Shown: piece by piece, positions 23,005 through 30,908 of the stretch
How positions within the stretch are numbered: the stretch's first letter is position 1
Layout: every line of letters starts with the position of its first letter
Assembly: GCA_947304405.1 (NCBI GenBank)
Contig: CAMZBB010000018.1
Coordinates: 1-36,767 of the forward strand
Length of the DNA stretch: 36,767 nucleotides
Source of the DNA: an uncultured Clostridia bacterium
Lineage (GTDB): Bacteria > Bacillota > Clostridia > Saccharofermentanales > Saccharofermentanaceae
Reading direction: 5' to 3'
Translations under genes and position numbers: made by a program
Notes under the pieces: model-generated
The model's input: the letters and a program-made list of their open reading frames with translations, nothing else
Database searches by the model: none
What the model was told of the DNA's origin: nothing

Positions 23005-24795
23005 ATGCAGATAACGAATGACATTATTTACGTAGGCGTCAATGACCACAAGATCGATCTGTTTGAGGGACAGTACGTCGTGCCGAACGGAATGGCTTAC
23101 AACTCTTACGTCATCAGGGACGAGAAGATCGCCATCATGGACACGGTCGACAGGAATTTCACGCACGAGTGGCTCGACAATCTCGAAAAGGCGTTGGACG
23201 GCAGAAAGCCTGATTACCTGGTAGTCCAGCACATGGAGCCCGATCACTCCGCAAACATCGCAAACTTTGCAAAGGCTTATCCGGATGCCAAGATAGTCGC
23301 GTCCGACAAGGCTTTCGTCATGATGAAGAACTTCTTCGGAACGGCTTTTGAAGACCGCCAGATCGTTGTAGGCGAAGGCTCAACGCTTGAGCTCGGAAAG
23401 CACGTCCTGAATTTCGTAGGTGCCCCGATGGTGCACTGGCCGGAGGTCATAATGACCTACGATTCAACGGACAAGGTACTTTTCTCGGCTGACGGCTTCG
23501 GAAAGTTCGGCGCGTTGGACGTTGAAGAAGACTGGGCGTGCGAAGCAAGAAGATACTACATCGGCATCGTTGGAAAATACGGCCCGCAGGTCCAGGCAGT
23601 CCTGAAGAAGGCCTCAAACCTTGACATTCAGATAATCTGCCCGCTCCACGGCCCCGTCCTTTCTGAGGACCTCGGATATTACATCAACCTTTACAACATC
23701 TGGTCGTCTTACCAGCAGGAGACCGAGGGCATCGTGATCGCTTATACCTCGGTTTACGGCAACACGAAGAAGGCTGTCGAAAAGCTCGCTGAAATGCTCC
23801 AGAACAAGGGGTGCCCCAAGGTCGTCGTAAACGACCTCGCAAGATGCGACATGGCTGAGGCTGTTGAGGACGCTTTCAGATACGGCAAGATCATCCTCGC
23901 GACAACGACTTACAACGCGGGCATCTTCCCGTTTATGAGGGAGTTCATCCACCATCTGACCGAGCGCAATTTCGCGAACCACAAGATCGGAATCATTGAA
24001 AACGGCTCGTGGGCGCCGACCGCAGCCAAGACCATGAAGACCATGCTCGAAAACTGCAAGAACTGCACTTTCGCGGACAACGTGGTCCACATCAGGTCAG
24101 CTTTGAACGAGGAGAGCAATGCTCAGCTTGAAGCTTTGGCGGAAGAGTTCTGCGCTGAGTACAAGGCCCGCAAATCAGAGACCGCGGACAAGAACGATCT
24201 GCGCGCTCTGTTCAACATCGGTTACGGTCTCTATGTCGTCACGTCAAATGACGGCAAAAAGGACAACGGACTCATCGTTAACACTGTTACACAGGTAACA
24301 AATACGCCCAACAGGATCGCGGTTGCCATCAACAAGGACAACTATTCGCATCACGTCATTGAGCAGACAGGAATCATGAACGTCAACTGCCTGTCGACTG
24401 ATGCGCCGTTCTCCGTTTTCGAGAACTTCGGATTCCGGTCGGGAAGGTCAGTGGACAAGTTTGCCGGCATTGAGGAGATGAGGTCTGACAACGGACTCAG
24501 GTTCCTGCCGCAGTACATCAACGCGTTCTTCTCGCTCAAGGTTGAAGATTACGTTGACCTCGGAACGCACGGTATGTTCATCTGCTCCGTCGTCGAGTCG
24601 CGCGTCATCACCAAGAAGGAGACGATGACCTACACCTACTATCAGAACAACGTCAAGCCGAAGCCGGAGACCGAGGGCAAGAAGGGCTATGTCTGCAAGA
24701 TCTGCGGATATGTTTATGAAGGCGACGAGCTGCCCGAAGATTTCATCTGCCCGCTGTGCAAGCACGGTGCGGCTGATTTCGAGCCGATAGAATAA
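23005..24795 (+). CDS. Multidomain flavodiiron protein with flavin reductase and rubredoxin domains
   Basis: 596 residues with AAAGGAG before the ATG. Domains in order: MBL-like diiron domain (1-240) with HMEPDH (76-81), a His in MVHWPEV, an Asp in SADGFGKFG and a His in CPLHGPVL, so the ligand set looks complete; flavodoxin domain (about 241-395) with YTSVYGNTKKAV for FMN; flavin-reductase split barrel (about 398-550, FNIGYGLYVVTS); rubredoxin (562-596) with CKICG and CPLCK. It should reduce O2 to water, or NO to N2O, in the cytosol. Carrying its own electron-transfer domains, it may take electrons from NAD(P)H directly. A core of oxygen defence in anaerobes. Confidence 0.95.
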   Translation: MQITNDIIYVGVNDHKIDLFEGQYVVPNGMAYNSYVIRDEKIAIMDTVDRNFTHEWLDNLEKALDGRKPDYLVVQHMEPDHSANIANFAKAYPDAKIVASDKAFVMMKNFFGTAFEDRQIVVGEGSTLELGKHVLNFVGAPMVHWPEVIMTYDSTDKVLFSADGFGKFGALDVEEDWACEARRYYIGIVGKYGPQVQAVLKKASNLDIQIICPLHGPVLSEDLGYYINLYNIWSSYQQETEGIVIAYTSVYGNTKKAVEKLAEMLQNKGCPKVVVNDLARCDMAEAVEDAFRYGKIILATTTYNAGIFPFMREFIHHLTERNFANHKIGIIENGSWAPTAAKTMKTMLENCKNCTFADNVVHIRSALNEESNAQLEALAEEFCAEYKARKSETADKNDLRALFNIGYGLYVVTSNDGKKDNGLIVNTVTQVTNTPNRIAVAINKDNYSHHVIEQTGIMNVNCLSTDAPFSVFENFGFRSGRSVDKFAGIEEMRSDNGLRFLPQYINAFFSLKVEDYVDLGTHGMFICSVVESRVITKKETMTYTYYQNNVKPKPETEGKKGYVCKICGYVYEGDELPEDFICPLCKHGAADFEPIE

Positions 24796-24803
24796 GTTAG
24801 AAA

Positions 24804-25703
24804 ATGAAAGCGCGTTGTTCGGTCTGCGGATACTTGATGAAGCCGGACATTTTGGCCGGCGGACATGTATGCCTTGCATGCGGCAATTACTTTGTCATGC
24901 CTGAAGATTCCGTTCCCGGCACGATCGACGACGCGAAAGAATTATTCCAAAACGGACGGTTCGCTGAAGCGATCAGAGTCATAAACGGCCTGGAAAAGAG
25001 CAGCCCCGAGAGCATGCTGTTGAAGCTTTTGTGCTGCTATCAGGTGCAAGCTGCCGAAGAGCTTTTAAAGAAGATTTCATCAAAAGCGGAGGACGTAAAG
25101 ACGTTCGCAAACCGCGATGATGTGGCACAGCTTTCAAAAGATCTTCTGCCTCAGAAGAACAGGCTTTTGATCCACATGCTCGAGTACTGCATGCTGAATC
25201 TGCGTCTTAATGGCATTGACATGCGCACGTTCCGCCACAAGATAAAGGCTCCTGCCGTTCCCAAGAACAAACCGCAGTCTGCGTTTGCCAAAATGGACGC
25301 AGAAGAAGAGCACAACGCGGAGAGGGCAAAGAAGATAAAGGAAGCGGCCAGCCCTAAGGAAAGATATCCTGCTGATATCTGGAAAGACTATATCAACACG
25401 CCGCCGGAAAAAGTTTTCGATAATGAATGGTCAAAGCCCGCACAATCGCTCGCAGGCAACATCGTGCTCGATATCCTGGACTTCCTTGCATACGACCCGA
25501 ACTGGTACGATCCCGAATCGTTTTCGCATACGCGTCAGTACAGGGCTCAGATCCGCGATCAGGAGAAGGAGGAAAAAACCCGTCCGTACGATATGCCTGA
25601 TAACAGAGAAAAAGATTCCATGACTGACCAGGAGATCATCCGCCGTCAGAAGGATCTTTTGGAATCGATCGAAGCTGAAGAAGCGAAAATCCTGAGGATC
25701 TGA
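24804..25703 (+). CDS. Zinc-ribbon protein of unknown function
   Basis: 299 residues, 8 bases after the flavodiiron gene; the ribosome site is weak. An N-terminal four-cysteine ribbon (CSVCGYLMKP ... CLACGNYF) occupies residues 5-29. A helical, TPR-like stretch (about 42-75, AKELFQNGRFAEAIRVINGL) follows. The rest is charged and helical, with no membrane segment, and ends in a long acidic/basic tail. Position suggests co-transcription with the flavodiiron gene, but no functional link can be shown. Confidence 0.68.
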   Translation: MKARCSVCGYLMKPDILAGGHVCLACGNYFVMPEDSVPGTIDDAKELFQNGRFAEAIRVINGLEKSSPESMLLKLLCCYQVQAAEELLKKISSKAEDVKTFANRDDVAQLSKDLLPQKNRLLIHMLEYCMLNLRLNGIDMRTFRHKIKAPAVPKNKPQSAFAKMDAEEEHNAERAKKIKEAASPKERYPADIWKDYINTPPEKVFDNEWSKPAQSLAGNIVLDILDFLAYDPNWYDPESFSHTRQYRAQIRDQEKEEKTRPYDMPDNREKDSMTDQEIIRRQKDLLESIEAEEAKILRI

Positions 25704-25704
25704 C

Positions 25705-26157
25705 ATGCCGGTCTATAAGTGTGCAGACATAAGCGATGCAGATGTGCTTGTAGAGATATATAACTCTGCTTTCTACGATGATTTCATCCGTTACGGACAA
25801 TGCCCGGCATATGGCAGGACGCGCGAAAACATGGAGCAGTCGGTAAAAGATTACCCGAAGATCATTGCTTACGATCAGGACAGGCCGATAGGCGTCATCT
25901 CTTACAAAGAAGAAGGCCCCGGCAAGTACTATATCGGCTGCCTGGCAGTGTTAAAAGAAGAACAGGGCCGCGGCGTAGGAACGCAGCTTCTGAAGCATTT
26001 TATGAGTGAACATCCGGACTGGAACGAGATCACTTTGGTAACGCCAAAGGATAATGAACGCAATATCAGATTTTATACTGAGCGCTTCGGCTTCGAGATC
26101 ACAGGCGAAGAGGATGACGGGAAAGTAACGGTTCTCTGGTTCAGGTTAAGCAGGTGA
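25705..26157 (+). CDS. GNAT-family N-acetyltransferase
   Basis: 150 residues, starting 1 base after the zinc-ribbon gene's stop, with GAGGA in its last codons. Single GNAT domain: YYIGCLAVLKEEQGRGVGTQ with the acetyl-CoA loop QGRGVG (about residues 88-93), then NERNIRFYTERFGFEITGEE. A cytosolic acetyltransferase of unknown substrate. Confidence 0.88.
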   Translation: MPVYKCADISDADVLVEIYNSAFYDDFIRYGQCPAYGRTRENMEQSVKDYPKIIAYDQDRPIGVISYKEEGPGKYYIGCLAVLKEEQGRGVGTQLLKHFMSEHPDWNEITLVTPKDNERNIRFYTERFGFEITGEEDDGKVTVLWFRLSR

Positions 26158-26164
26158 CTTTAAA

Positions 26165-27022
26165 ATGGATATTCACGCATACAACTTTGATTCTCTGGCA
26201 GAGAAAGAATGGAAGTATCCGAAGATCGATGAGGATGCAAGAGGGACGCAGCTGCTCATAAAAGCGGCCGGCGGAAAGCTGTGTAAAGATGAGATCGACA
26301 GGATCGCCGAGCACCCTGATGCCAAGTCGGTCAGCATTGGCGGATTGCGCCAGGATACATTCGAATACTTTATCAGGACGTACAGCTGTCAGTTCCGCTA
26401 TATCAGTATTTTCGACGGCGCACTGATCGAGGACTGGTCTCTACTTGAGACTCTGCCTGAACTGGAGGCTTTGTACTGGTTTTCCAATCAGAAGATCACG
26501 AAGCTCTGGGATATGAGTAAGAACTGTTCGTTAAAGGCTCTGGAGTTAAGCGATTTTACCAAGCTCCATGATCTCTCCGGCGTGGAAAAGGCACCGGCGC
26601 TGGAATGGTTCGGTTTCGGGGATGCCGTATGGAGGACGTCAGAGATTGAGAGTCTAAGGCCTTTGAAAGATACGAATATCCGCCGTCTGAGCTTCAGCGG
26701 AAAGACCATCAGGGACATGGACATTTCGTTTATCCAGCAAATGAAGTCATTGGAAGTGTTTGATTTCCCGGCCAATCTTTTCGCAATGGAAGAAGTCGCA
26801 TGGCTTGCCGGCAAATGCCCTGATCTTGAGGGATATGCGTTGAGACCGTATATCGAGACAATGGTTTACAATCCGGAAACGTATAAGGCTGATATACCGG
26901 GCGTTCTCCTTGTTGGAAAACGCAAACCGACGATCGCAATCGCAGGCAACGAGAAGAGGATCGCCAACCATGTGGCTAAGTTCAACAAGATCGCAGAGCA
27001 GGCCCGCAACGAAGGAATCTGA
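26165..27022 (+). CDS. Leucine-rich-repeat-like protein
   Basis: 285 residues, 7 bases after the acetyltransferase gene. From about residue 75 there are irregular repeats of 22-25 residues: LPELEALYWFSNQKITKLWD, CSLKALELSDFTKLHDLSG, IRRLSFSGKTIRDMDISF and MKSLEVFDFPANLF, which read as a short LRR solenoid. No signal peptide or transmembrane segment, so it is probably a cytosolic protein-binding scaffold. Function unknown. Confidence 0.65.
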   Translation: MDIHAYNFDSLAEKEWKYPKIDEDARGTQLLIKAAGGKLCKDEIDRIAEHPDAKSVSIGGLRQDTFEYFIRTYSCQFRYISIFDGALIEDWSLLETLPELEALYWFSNQKITKLWDMSKNCSLKALELSDFTKLHDLSGVEKAPALEWFGFGDAVWRTSEIESLRPLKDTNIRRLSFSGKTIRDMDISFIQQMKSLEVFDFPANLFAMEEVAWLAGKCPDLEGYALRPYIETMVYNPETYKADIPGVLLVGKRKPTIAIAGNEKRIANHVAKFNKIAEQARNEGI

Positions 27023-27026
27023 AGGT

Positions 27027-27032
27027 ATAATT
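27027..27032 (+). promoter_or_regulatory. TATAAT box before the winged-helix gene
   Basis: A perfect TATAAT right after the LRR-like gene's stop and 35 bases before the next start codon. No clear -35 box is seen. Confidence 0.4.
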
Positions 27033-27066
27033 TGAAATATATTTTTGCGCACAGGAGGAGATAACG

Positions 27067-27246
27067 ATGGACGAAAAGAAAGCAATTCTGGATGCTATGA
27101 AAAAGGCAGGAGAACCTCTTAACGCAGGTAAGATTGCTGAGTTGACCGGACTTGACAGAAAAGTTGTCGACAAGGCGATGGCAGATATGAAGAAAGACGG
27201 ATCGATCGTTTCACCCGTCCGTTGCAAGTGGGAACCCGCTAAATAA
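27067..27246 (+). CDS. Small winged-helix protein, 59 residues
   Basis: The ATG at 27067 has an excellent GGAGGAG site. The 59-residue product (MDEKKAILDAMKKAGEPLNA ... VRCKWEPAK) has a compact winged-helix pattern: helix 1, GKIAELTGLDRKVVDKAMAD as the turn and recognition helix, then a KKDGSIVSPVRCKW wing. It would bind DNA as a dimer or act as an adaptor. Its stop is 4 bases before sfsA and the two are probably co-transcribed. It is short enough to be missed by automated calling. Confidence 0.82.
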   Translation: MDEKKAILDAMKKAGEPLNAGKIAELTGLDRKVVDKAMADMKKDGSIVSPVRCKWEPAK

Positions 27247-27250
27247 GCGA

Positions 27251-27904
27251 ATGGTCTATGACAACGTAACCAGGGCTGTATTCGTAAAGCGTCCGAACAG
27301 ATTCATAGCAGAAGTGAATATCGACGGGCGTAGGGAAACCGTACATGTTAAGAATACCGGCCGCTGCAAGGAGCTTCTGATACCCGGAAGCGAAGTTTGG
27401 CTGACCGCTCCCGGCACTCCGGACCGCAAAACGAAATACGATCTGATAGCCGTAAGAAAGAACAGCGGGATCCTTTTCAATATAGACAGTCAGGCTCCTA
27501 ACAAGGTGGTGAAGGAATGGCTGGCATCGCAGGATTATGATGCTGTGGTGCCGGAATATACTTACGGTGATTCACGCATTGACTTCTACATGGAGCGCGG
27601 AAACGAAAAGTATCTGATGGAGGTCAAGGGATGCACTCTGGAGATCGGCGGAGTGGGGTACTTTCCTGATGCTCCGACAGAACGCGGTGTAAAGCACATC
27701 CGTGAGCTGATCAAGGCTAAGGAAGCCGGATATCATGCCATACTGGCTTTTGTGATCCAGATGGACGGTGTCTATGAGGTGCGGGCTAACGCAGATACTC
27801 ACCCGGAGTTCGGAACTGCTCTTGATGAAGCGCAAAAAGCGGGAGTGGAGATCAGGTTCCTTAAATGTCATGTAGAGCCGGATTCTCTGACAGTAGTATC
27901 GTAA
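27251..27904 (+). CDS. sfsA: SfsA-family DNA/RNA nuclease-like protein
   Basis: 217 residues, the usual SfsA length. An N-terminal OB-like part (FVKRPNRFIAEVNIDG, then NTGRCKELLIPG) precedes a PD-(D/E)XK-like core: Asp in DSRIDFYM, then LMEVKGCTL with the ExK pair, and DAPTERGVKHIREL. The family is named for sugar fermentation stimulation in E. coli. Its cellular role is not well defined, though nuclease folds and DNA binding are established for it. The ribosome site is weak, consistent with translational coupling to the winged-helix gene 4 bases upstream. Confidence 0.93.
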   Translation: MVYDNVTRAVFVKRPNRFIAEVNIDGRRETVHVKNTGRCKELLIPGSEVWLTAPGTPDRKTKYDLIAVRKNSGILFNIDSQAPNKVVKEWLASQDYDAVVPEYTYGDSRIDFYMERGNEKYLMEVKGCTLEIGGVGYFPDAPTERGVKHIRELIKAKEAGYHAILAFVIQMDGVYEVRANADTHPEFGTALDEAQKAGVEIRFLKCHVEPDSLTVVS

Positions 27905-27916
27905 CGATAACGGGAT

Positions 27917-27937
27917 AATGCTTTTAACAGGCATTTT
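27917..27937 (+). terminator. Weak terminator-like hairpin after sfsA
   Basis: AATGC and GCATT (27917-27935) form a 5-bp stem around 9 bases and are followed by TT. Weak. Confidence 0.3.
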
Positions 27938-27998
27938 CCAGACTAAATCGGGCGACATTCTCAATTCGAATACGTGCAAAATCTGACCTGAGTTCAAT

Positions 27999-28036
27999 AA
28001 CCGACAAAACCTGAAAAAACAAAGCTTTTGTCGGTT
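27999..28036. repeat. Inverted repeat related to the 30.9-kb array
   Basis: AACCGACAAAA (27999-28009) and its exact complement TTTTGTCGGTT (28026-28036) are separated by a 16-base A-rich loop. Arm, loop length and A-rich loop resemble the first unit of the array at 30909-30948, whose arm reads ACCTACAAAA. The arm word also forms the direct repeats at 17141. It could also act as a terminator. A separate hairpin, GGCCGC/GCGGCC, lies at 28054-28072. Confidence 0.6.
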
Positions 28037-28084
28037 TTTCAACTTCAAAATCAGGCCGCCGCCGATGCGGCCCGTCAGCCGTCT

Positions 28085-28113
28085 TTATATTCGTAATCTC
28101 CGCATAGTATAAT
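28085..28113 (+). promoter_or_regulatory. Promoter for the EAL gene
   Basis: TTATAT (28085-28090) and a perfect TATAAT (28108-28113) are 17 bases apart, 30 bases before the start codon. Confidence 0.5.
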
Positions 28114-28142
28114 ACGGGTAATTGCCCGCGCGGAGGACAGCT

Positions 28143-29936
28143 ATGTTTATCAATAAACTCAACCAGCTCTATAAACCTAAGAGGGTGCTGTACTATGTCC
28201 CCGCGACGGAGGACGAGATCGACGCGTTCTACAGGGGCACTGTGAAAGAAGAGATAGCGCGCCTTACCAATGCTTTCGGAACTTACGATTACCCGGGCGT
28301 ATTCTTTTTGAGCTCGGTCAAAGGGCCGGTCATCGGTATTGAATACAGAAAAGACGATGACCGTATCGAATACCCGCAGGGGTTGGAGTCAGTCGACATC
28401 GGTGAGGCGTATTTCTATTCCATTGAACTTGATAGTGACATAAAGCCCGATATCAGTTACATAAGGGATACCATAACGGAGATCTCCATGGCTGACGACG
28501 CCCACAGGGTGTACAGCAATCTCACTATCAAGAGTTCGCCTGACGTGATAGGCATTTTCTCTGCCGGCAGGAAGATCAGGATCTTGTATGAGTGCGAGCT
28601 CGTGGATGACATGGCGCGCGCGATAATAGGCGATGACATTGATTCCATCGACAAGGAAACGCTTTACAAGATGGCGCTTTTCGATCCGATAACATGTCAC
28701 CATAATTGGTATCATCTGGTGCCGTACCTCGAAATGCCCGCGGACAGCGGCATTCAGGATTATGCGTTCGTTCATTTCGACATCAAGGCTTTCAGGGTCA
28801 TCAACGAGGTCTATGGCCACATCGCTGCCAACGAGGTGCTCTGCAATGTCGTAAAAGCCATGAAAGAGGCCGACTTTGTCTACACGAGCGCGAGGTGCCA
28901 CAACGACAATTTTGCCATGATGATCAAGGACATGCCCGAAGACGAGGCTGTCAGAAAGCTTGAGGACTTCTTTGAAGGCATCTCGCATCTGAAGGAAGAC
29001 CCCAACTACAAGATCTTCTACAGGTGTGGTTTCGTTCCGATGAAGATGGCGATGCTTCTGGGCAACCGCGTCGCCGACGCGGGCAAGCTCGCTCAGAAGA
29101 TGGGTGTTAACCACAACAAGACCGACGTCGTCGTTTACACCGAGAAGATGTACAGCGACAGCCTCTGGGGCAACTACATAAAGGCTTATCTCGACACAGC
29201 GGTCGAAAACGACGAGTTCGTCGTCTACCTGCAGCCGAAGTTTGATATCAGGACCGAGAAGGTCAAGGGCGCGGAAGCTCTCATCAGATGGAACTATAAG
29301 AACAAGGAGTTCTTAAGCCCATATAAGTTCATTCCGTTTTTCGAAAAGGACGGCTCGATCGGAAAGATCGATGACATCGTCCTGCGCAAGGTATGCGCGG
29401 CTTTCGCCAGATGGAGAAAAGAAGGAAAGATCCTTTATCCCGTGTCGGTCAACCTTTCGCGCGACCGCCTCTACGATGTAAACCTCGTGAAGCACCTGAC
29501 CGAGATCGTCGATTCGTACGGCGTTTACCACGACCTCATCGATTTCGAGCTTACTGAGAGCGCTTCGTACGACAACACCGAGCAGATGATAAGAGTCTTA
29601 AACGAGCTCCGTGGCGCGGGCTTCAAGATCTCGATGGACGACTTCGGAACGGGTTATTCGTCGTTCTCGCTGCTTACCCAGATGCCGCTCGATACGCTTA
29701 AGATAGACAAGAGTTTTGTAGACAAGGTCGGAGGCCCTCACTCCCTCAAACAGGACATCTCGGTCATCAGGCACATCATCTCGCTCGCCAAGGAATTAGG
29801 CTTCGTCTGCCTTGCCGAAGGCGCGGAGACCAGGCCTCAGATCGAAGAACTCAAAGCGCTCGGCTGCGACGTGATCCAGGGTTACTATTTTTCAAAGCCC
29901 GTCCCGATCGAAGAATACGAGAGAAGATATCTTTAA
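28143..29936 (+). CDS. c-di-GMP phosphodiesterase with degenerate GGDEF domain
   Basis: 597 residues from the ATG at 28143, which has GGAGG 6 bases upstream; the in-frame TTG at 28122 lies before it. No membrane segment. An N-terminal region of about 175 residues is unknown. A GGDEF-fold domain (about 185-340) has HNDNF (253-257) in place of GGDEF, so it should not make c-di-GMP. The EAL domain (about 350-597) has EAL (378-380), SVNLSRD, FELTESAS, DDFGTGYSS (499 on), LKIDKSFVD and EGAET, so hydrolysis looks intact. It and the 1149-residue protein share this last half and may be paralogs; here the cyclase-like domain may serve as a regulator. Confidence 0.92.
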   Translation: MFINKLNQLYKPKRVLYYVPATEDEIDAFYRGTVKEEIARLTNAFGTYDYPGVFFLSSVKGPVIGIEYRKDDDRIEYPQGLESVDIGEAYFYSIELDSDIKPDISYIRDTITEISMADDAHRVYSNLTIKSSPDVIGIFSAGRKIRILYECELVDDMARAIIGDDIDSIDKETLYKMALFDPITCHHNWYHLVPYLEMPADSGIQDYAFVHFDIKAFRVINEVYGHIAANEVLCNVVKAMKEADFVYTSARCHNDNFAMMIKDMPEDEAVRKLEDFFEGISHLKEDPNYKIFYRCGFVPMKMAMLLGNRVADAGKLAQKMGVNHNKTDVVVYTEKMYSDSLWGNYIKAYLDTAVENDEFVVYLQPKFDIRTEKVKGAEALIRWNYKNKEFLSPYKFIPFFEKDGSIGKIDDIVLRKVCAAFARWRKEGKILYPVSVNLSRDRLYDVNLVKHLTEIVDSYGVYHDLIDFELTESASYDNTEQMIRVLNELRGAGFKISMDDFGTGYSSFSLLTQMPLDTLKIDKSFVDKVGGPHSLKQDISVIRHIISLAKELGFVCLAEGAETRPQIEELKALGCDVIQGYYFSKPVPIEEYERRYL

Positions 29937-29967
29937 TCCTTTTGCTCATGGCACTATGGATTAACGA

Positions 29968-29996
29968 TTGATTGAATTGCCCCGGCAATGTAAAAT
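29968..29996 (+). promoter_or_regulatory. Promoter with inverted repeat in its spacer
   Basis: TTGATT (29968-29973) and TAAAAT (29991-29996) have the ideal 17-base spacing. The spacer contains ATTGCC-CC-GGCAAT (29976-29989), an inverted repeat placed to let a repressor block polymerase. It serves the gene starting at 30023. Confidence 0.55.
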
Positions 29997-30022
29997 CTTA
30001 CTATCCAAAGGGGGATCTATAT

Positions 30023-30481
30023 ATGAAAGCAAAGGGTGTGCTGTTTAATTTCGCATATATCGTATTCGCACTGATATGCGTTTTGCTGTTGTTCGTTCCG
30101 GTCGCGTCACTTACCGATAAAGATCTGACGAAGTACTCCATTGTTAGTTACAGGCTTTCGACCGGACTGATGGTTATCCTTCTTGCGGTCCTTGCTTTTG
30201 TATTTTCATTCCTCAAAAGGCAGAAGATCGTGATCTTGTTTACCGGGATCGGCTTCGGCGTTTATGGGATCTATGCTTTCATCATGACATCCAAGTTTGA
30301 GGCGATGATCATCAACGCCGTACGCGCAAAGCAGGCGGCCGCCGATATTGCAGCGACTGCAGAGGCGCCCGCGGCTCAGATCACATACTCGATCTCCCCG
30401 GTGCTTTTTATTTTCGCTATCTCCGCGATATTTGCCTTCGGCATGGCCGCGCTCACCTATCTGACAACTAACGACGATTAA
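30023..30481 (+). CDS. Four-helix membrane protein, unknown function
   Basis: 152 residues from the ATG at 30023, with AAAGGGGGA upstream; an earlier in-frame ATG at 29972 overlaps the promoter and is unlikely. Hydrophobic helices lie at about 6-25, 43-61, 68-90 and 122-145. An Ala-rich outer or inner loop (AAADIAATAEAPAAQ) precedes the last helix. No family is recognised. A second small membrane protein follows after about 40 bases. Confidence 0.7.
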   Translation: MKAKGVLFNFAYIVFALICVLLLFVPVASLTDKDLTKYSIVSYRLSTGLMVILLAVLAFVFSFLKRQKIVILFTGIGFGVYGIYAFIMTSKFEAMIINAVRAKQAAADIAATAEAPAAQITYSISPVLFIFAISAIFAFGMAALTYLTTNDD

Positions 30482-30520
30482 CCGCGGACACCTGTGCCCC
30501 CCTGCACCGATCACACCAAG

Positions 30521-30868
30521 ATGGACCAGACAAAGACACCAAAACCAAAGAGTTCAAAGCTTCCGGTCGTGATGGCGGTCATTCCCGTCGTGCTTTTTAT
30601 CCTAAACATATTGGGACTGATACTCATGTCCCTTGGGTACAGGACGAATGACCATCAGGAGTTCGTATTTGTCATTGCGGGGATCTTTTCTTTGATCGGA
30701 GTGTTCGTCCAGCCGTTCATCAGCCTTATTCTTGAGATAATCGGTCTTGCCGTTGCCGCCAAGAGAAAGAACAAGGCGATTACGGTCATTCTCGTGATCG
30801 AGCTCTTCCTGACGGTCATCATTGCGATAGTCGTAGGGCTCCTTTTCACATCGATAATGAGATCTTAA
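30521..30868 (+). CDS. Small three-helix membrane protein
   Basis: 115 residues if started at the ATG at 30521. A GTG at 30494 would add nine residues; neither has a clear ribosome site, so the start is unsure. A charged, Lys/Pro-rich N-terminus (DQTKTPKPKSSK) precedes hydrophobic helices at about 15-38, 50-80 and 88-112. Unknown function. It is likely co-transcribed with the preceding gene and lies just before the inverted-repeat array. Confidence 0.6.
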   Translation: MDQTKTPKPKSSKLPVVMAVIPVVLFILNILGLILMSLGYRTNDHQEFVFVIAGIFSLIGVFVQPFISLILEIIGLAVAAKRKNKAITVILVIELFLTVIIAIVVGLLFTSIMRS

Positions 30869-30908
30869 GCGTCCTGAAGTGACCCCGCTATTATTGATAG
30901 AATTTATA

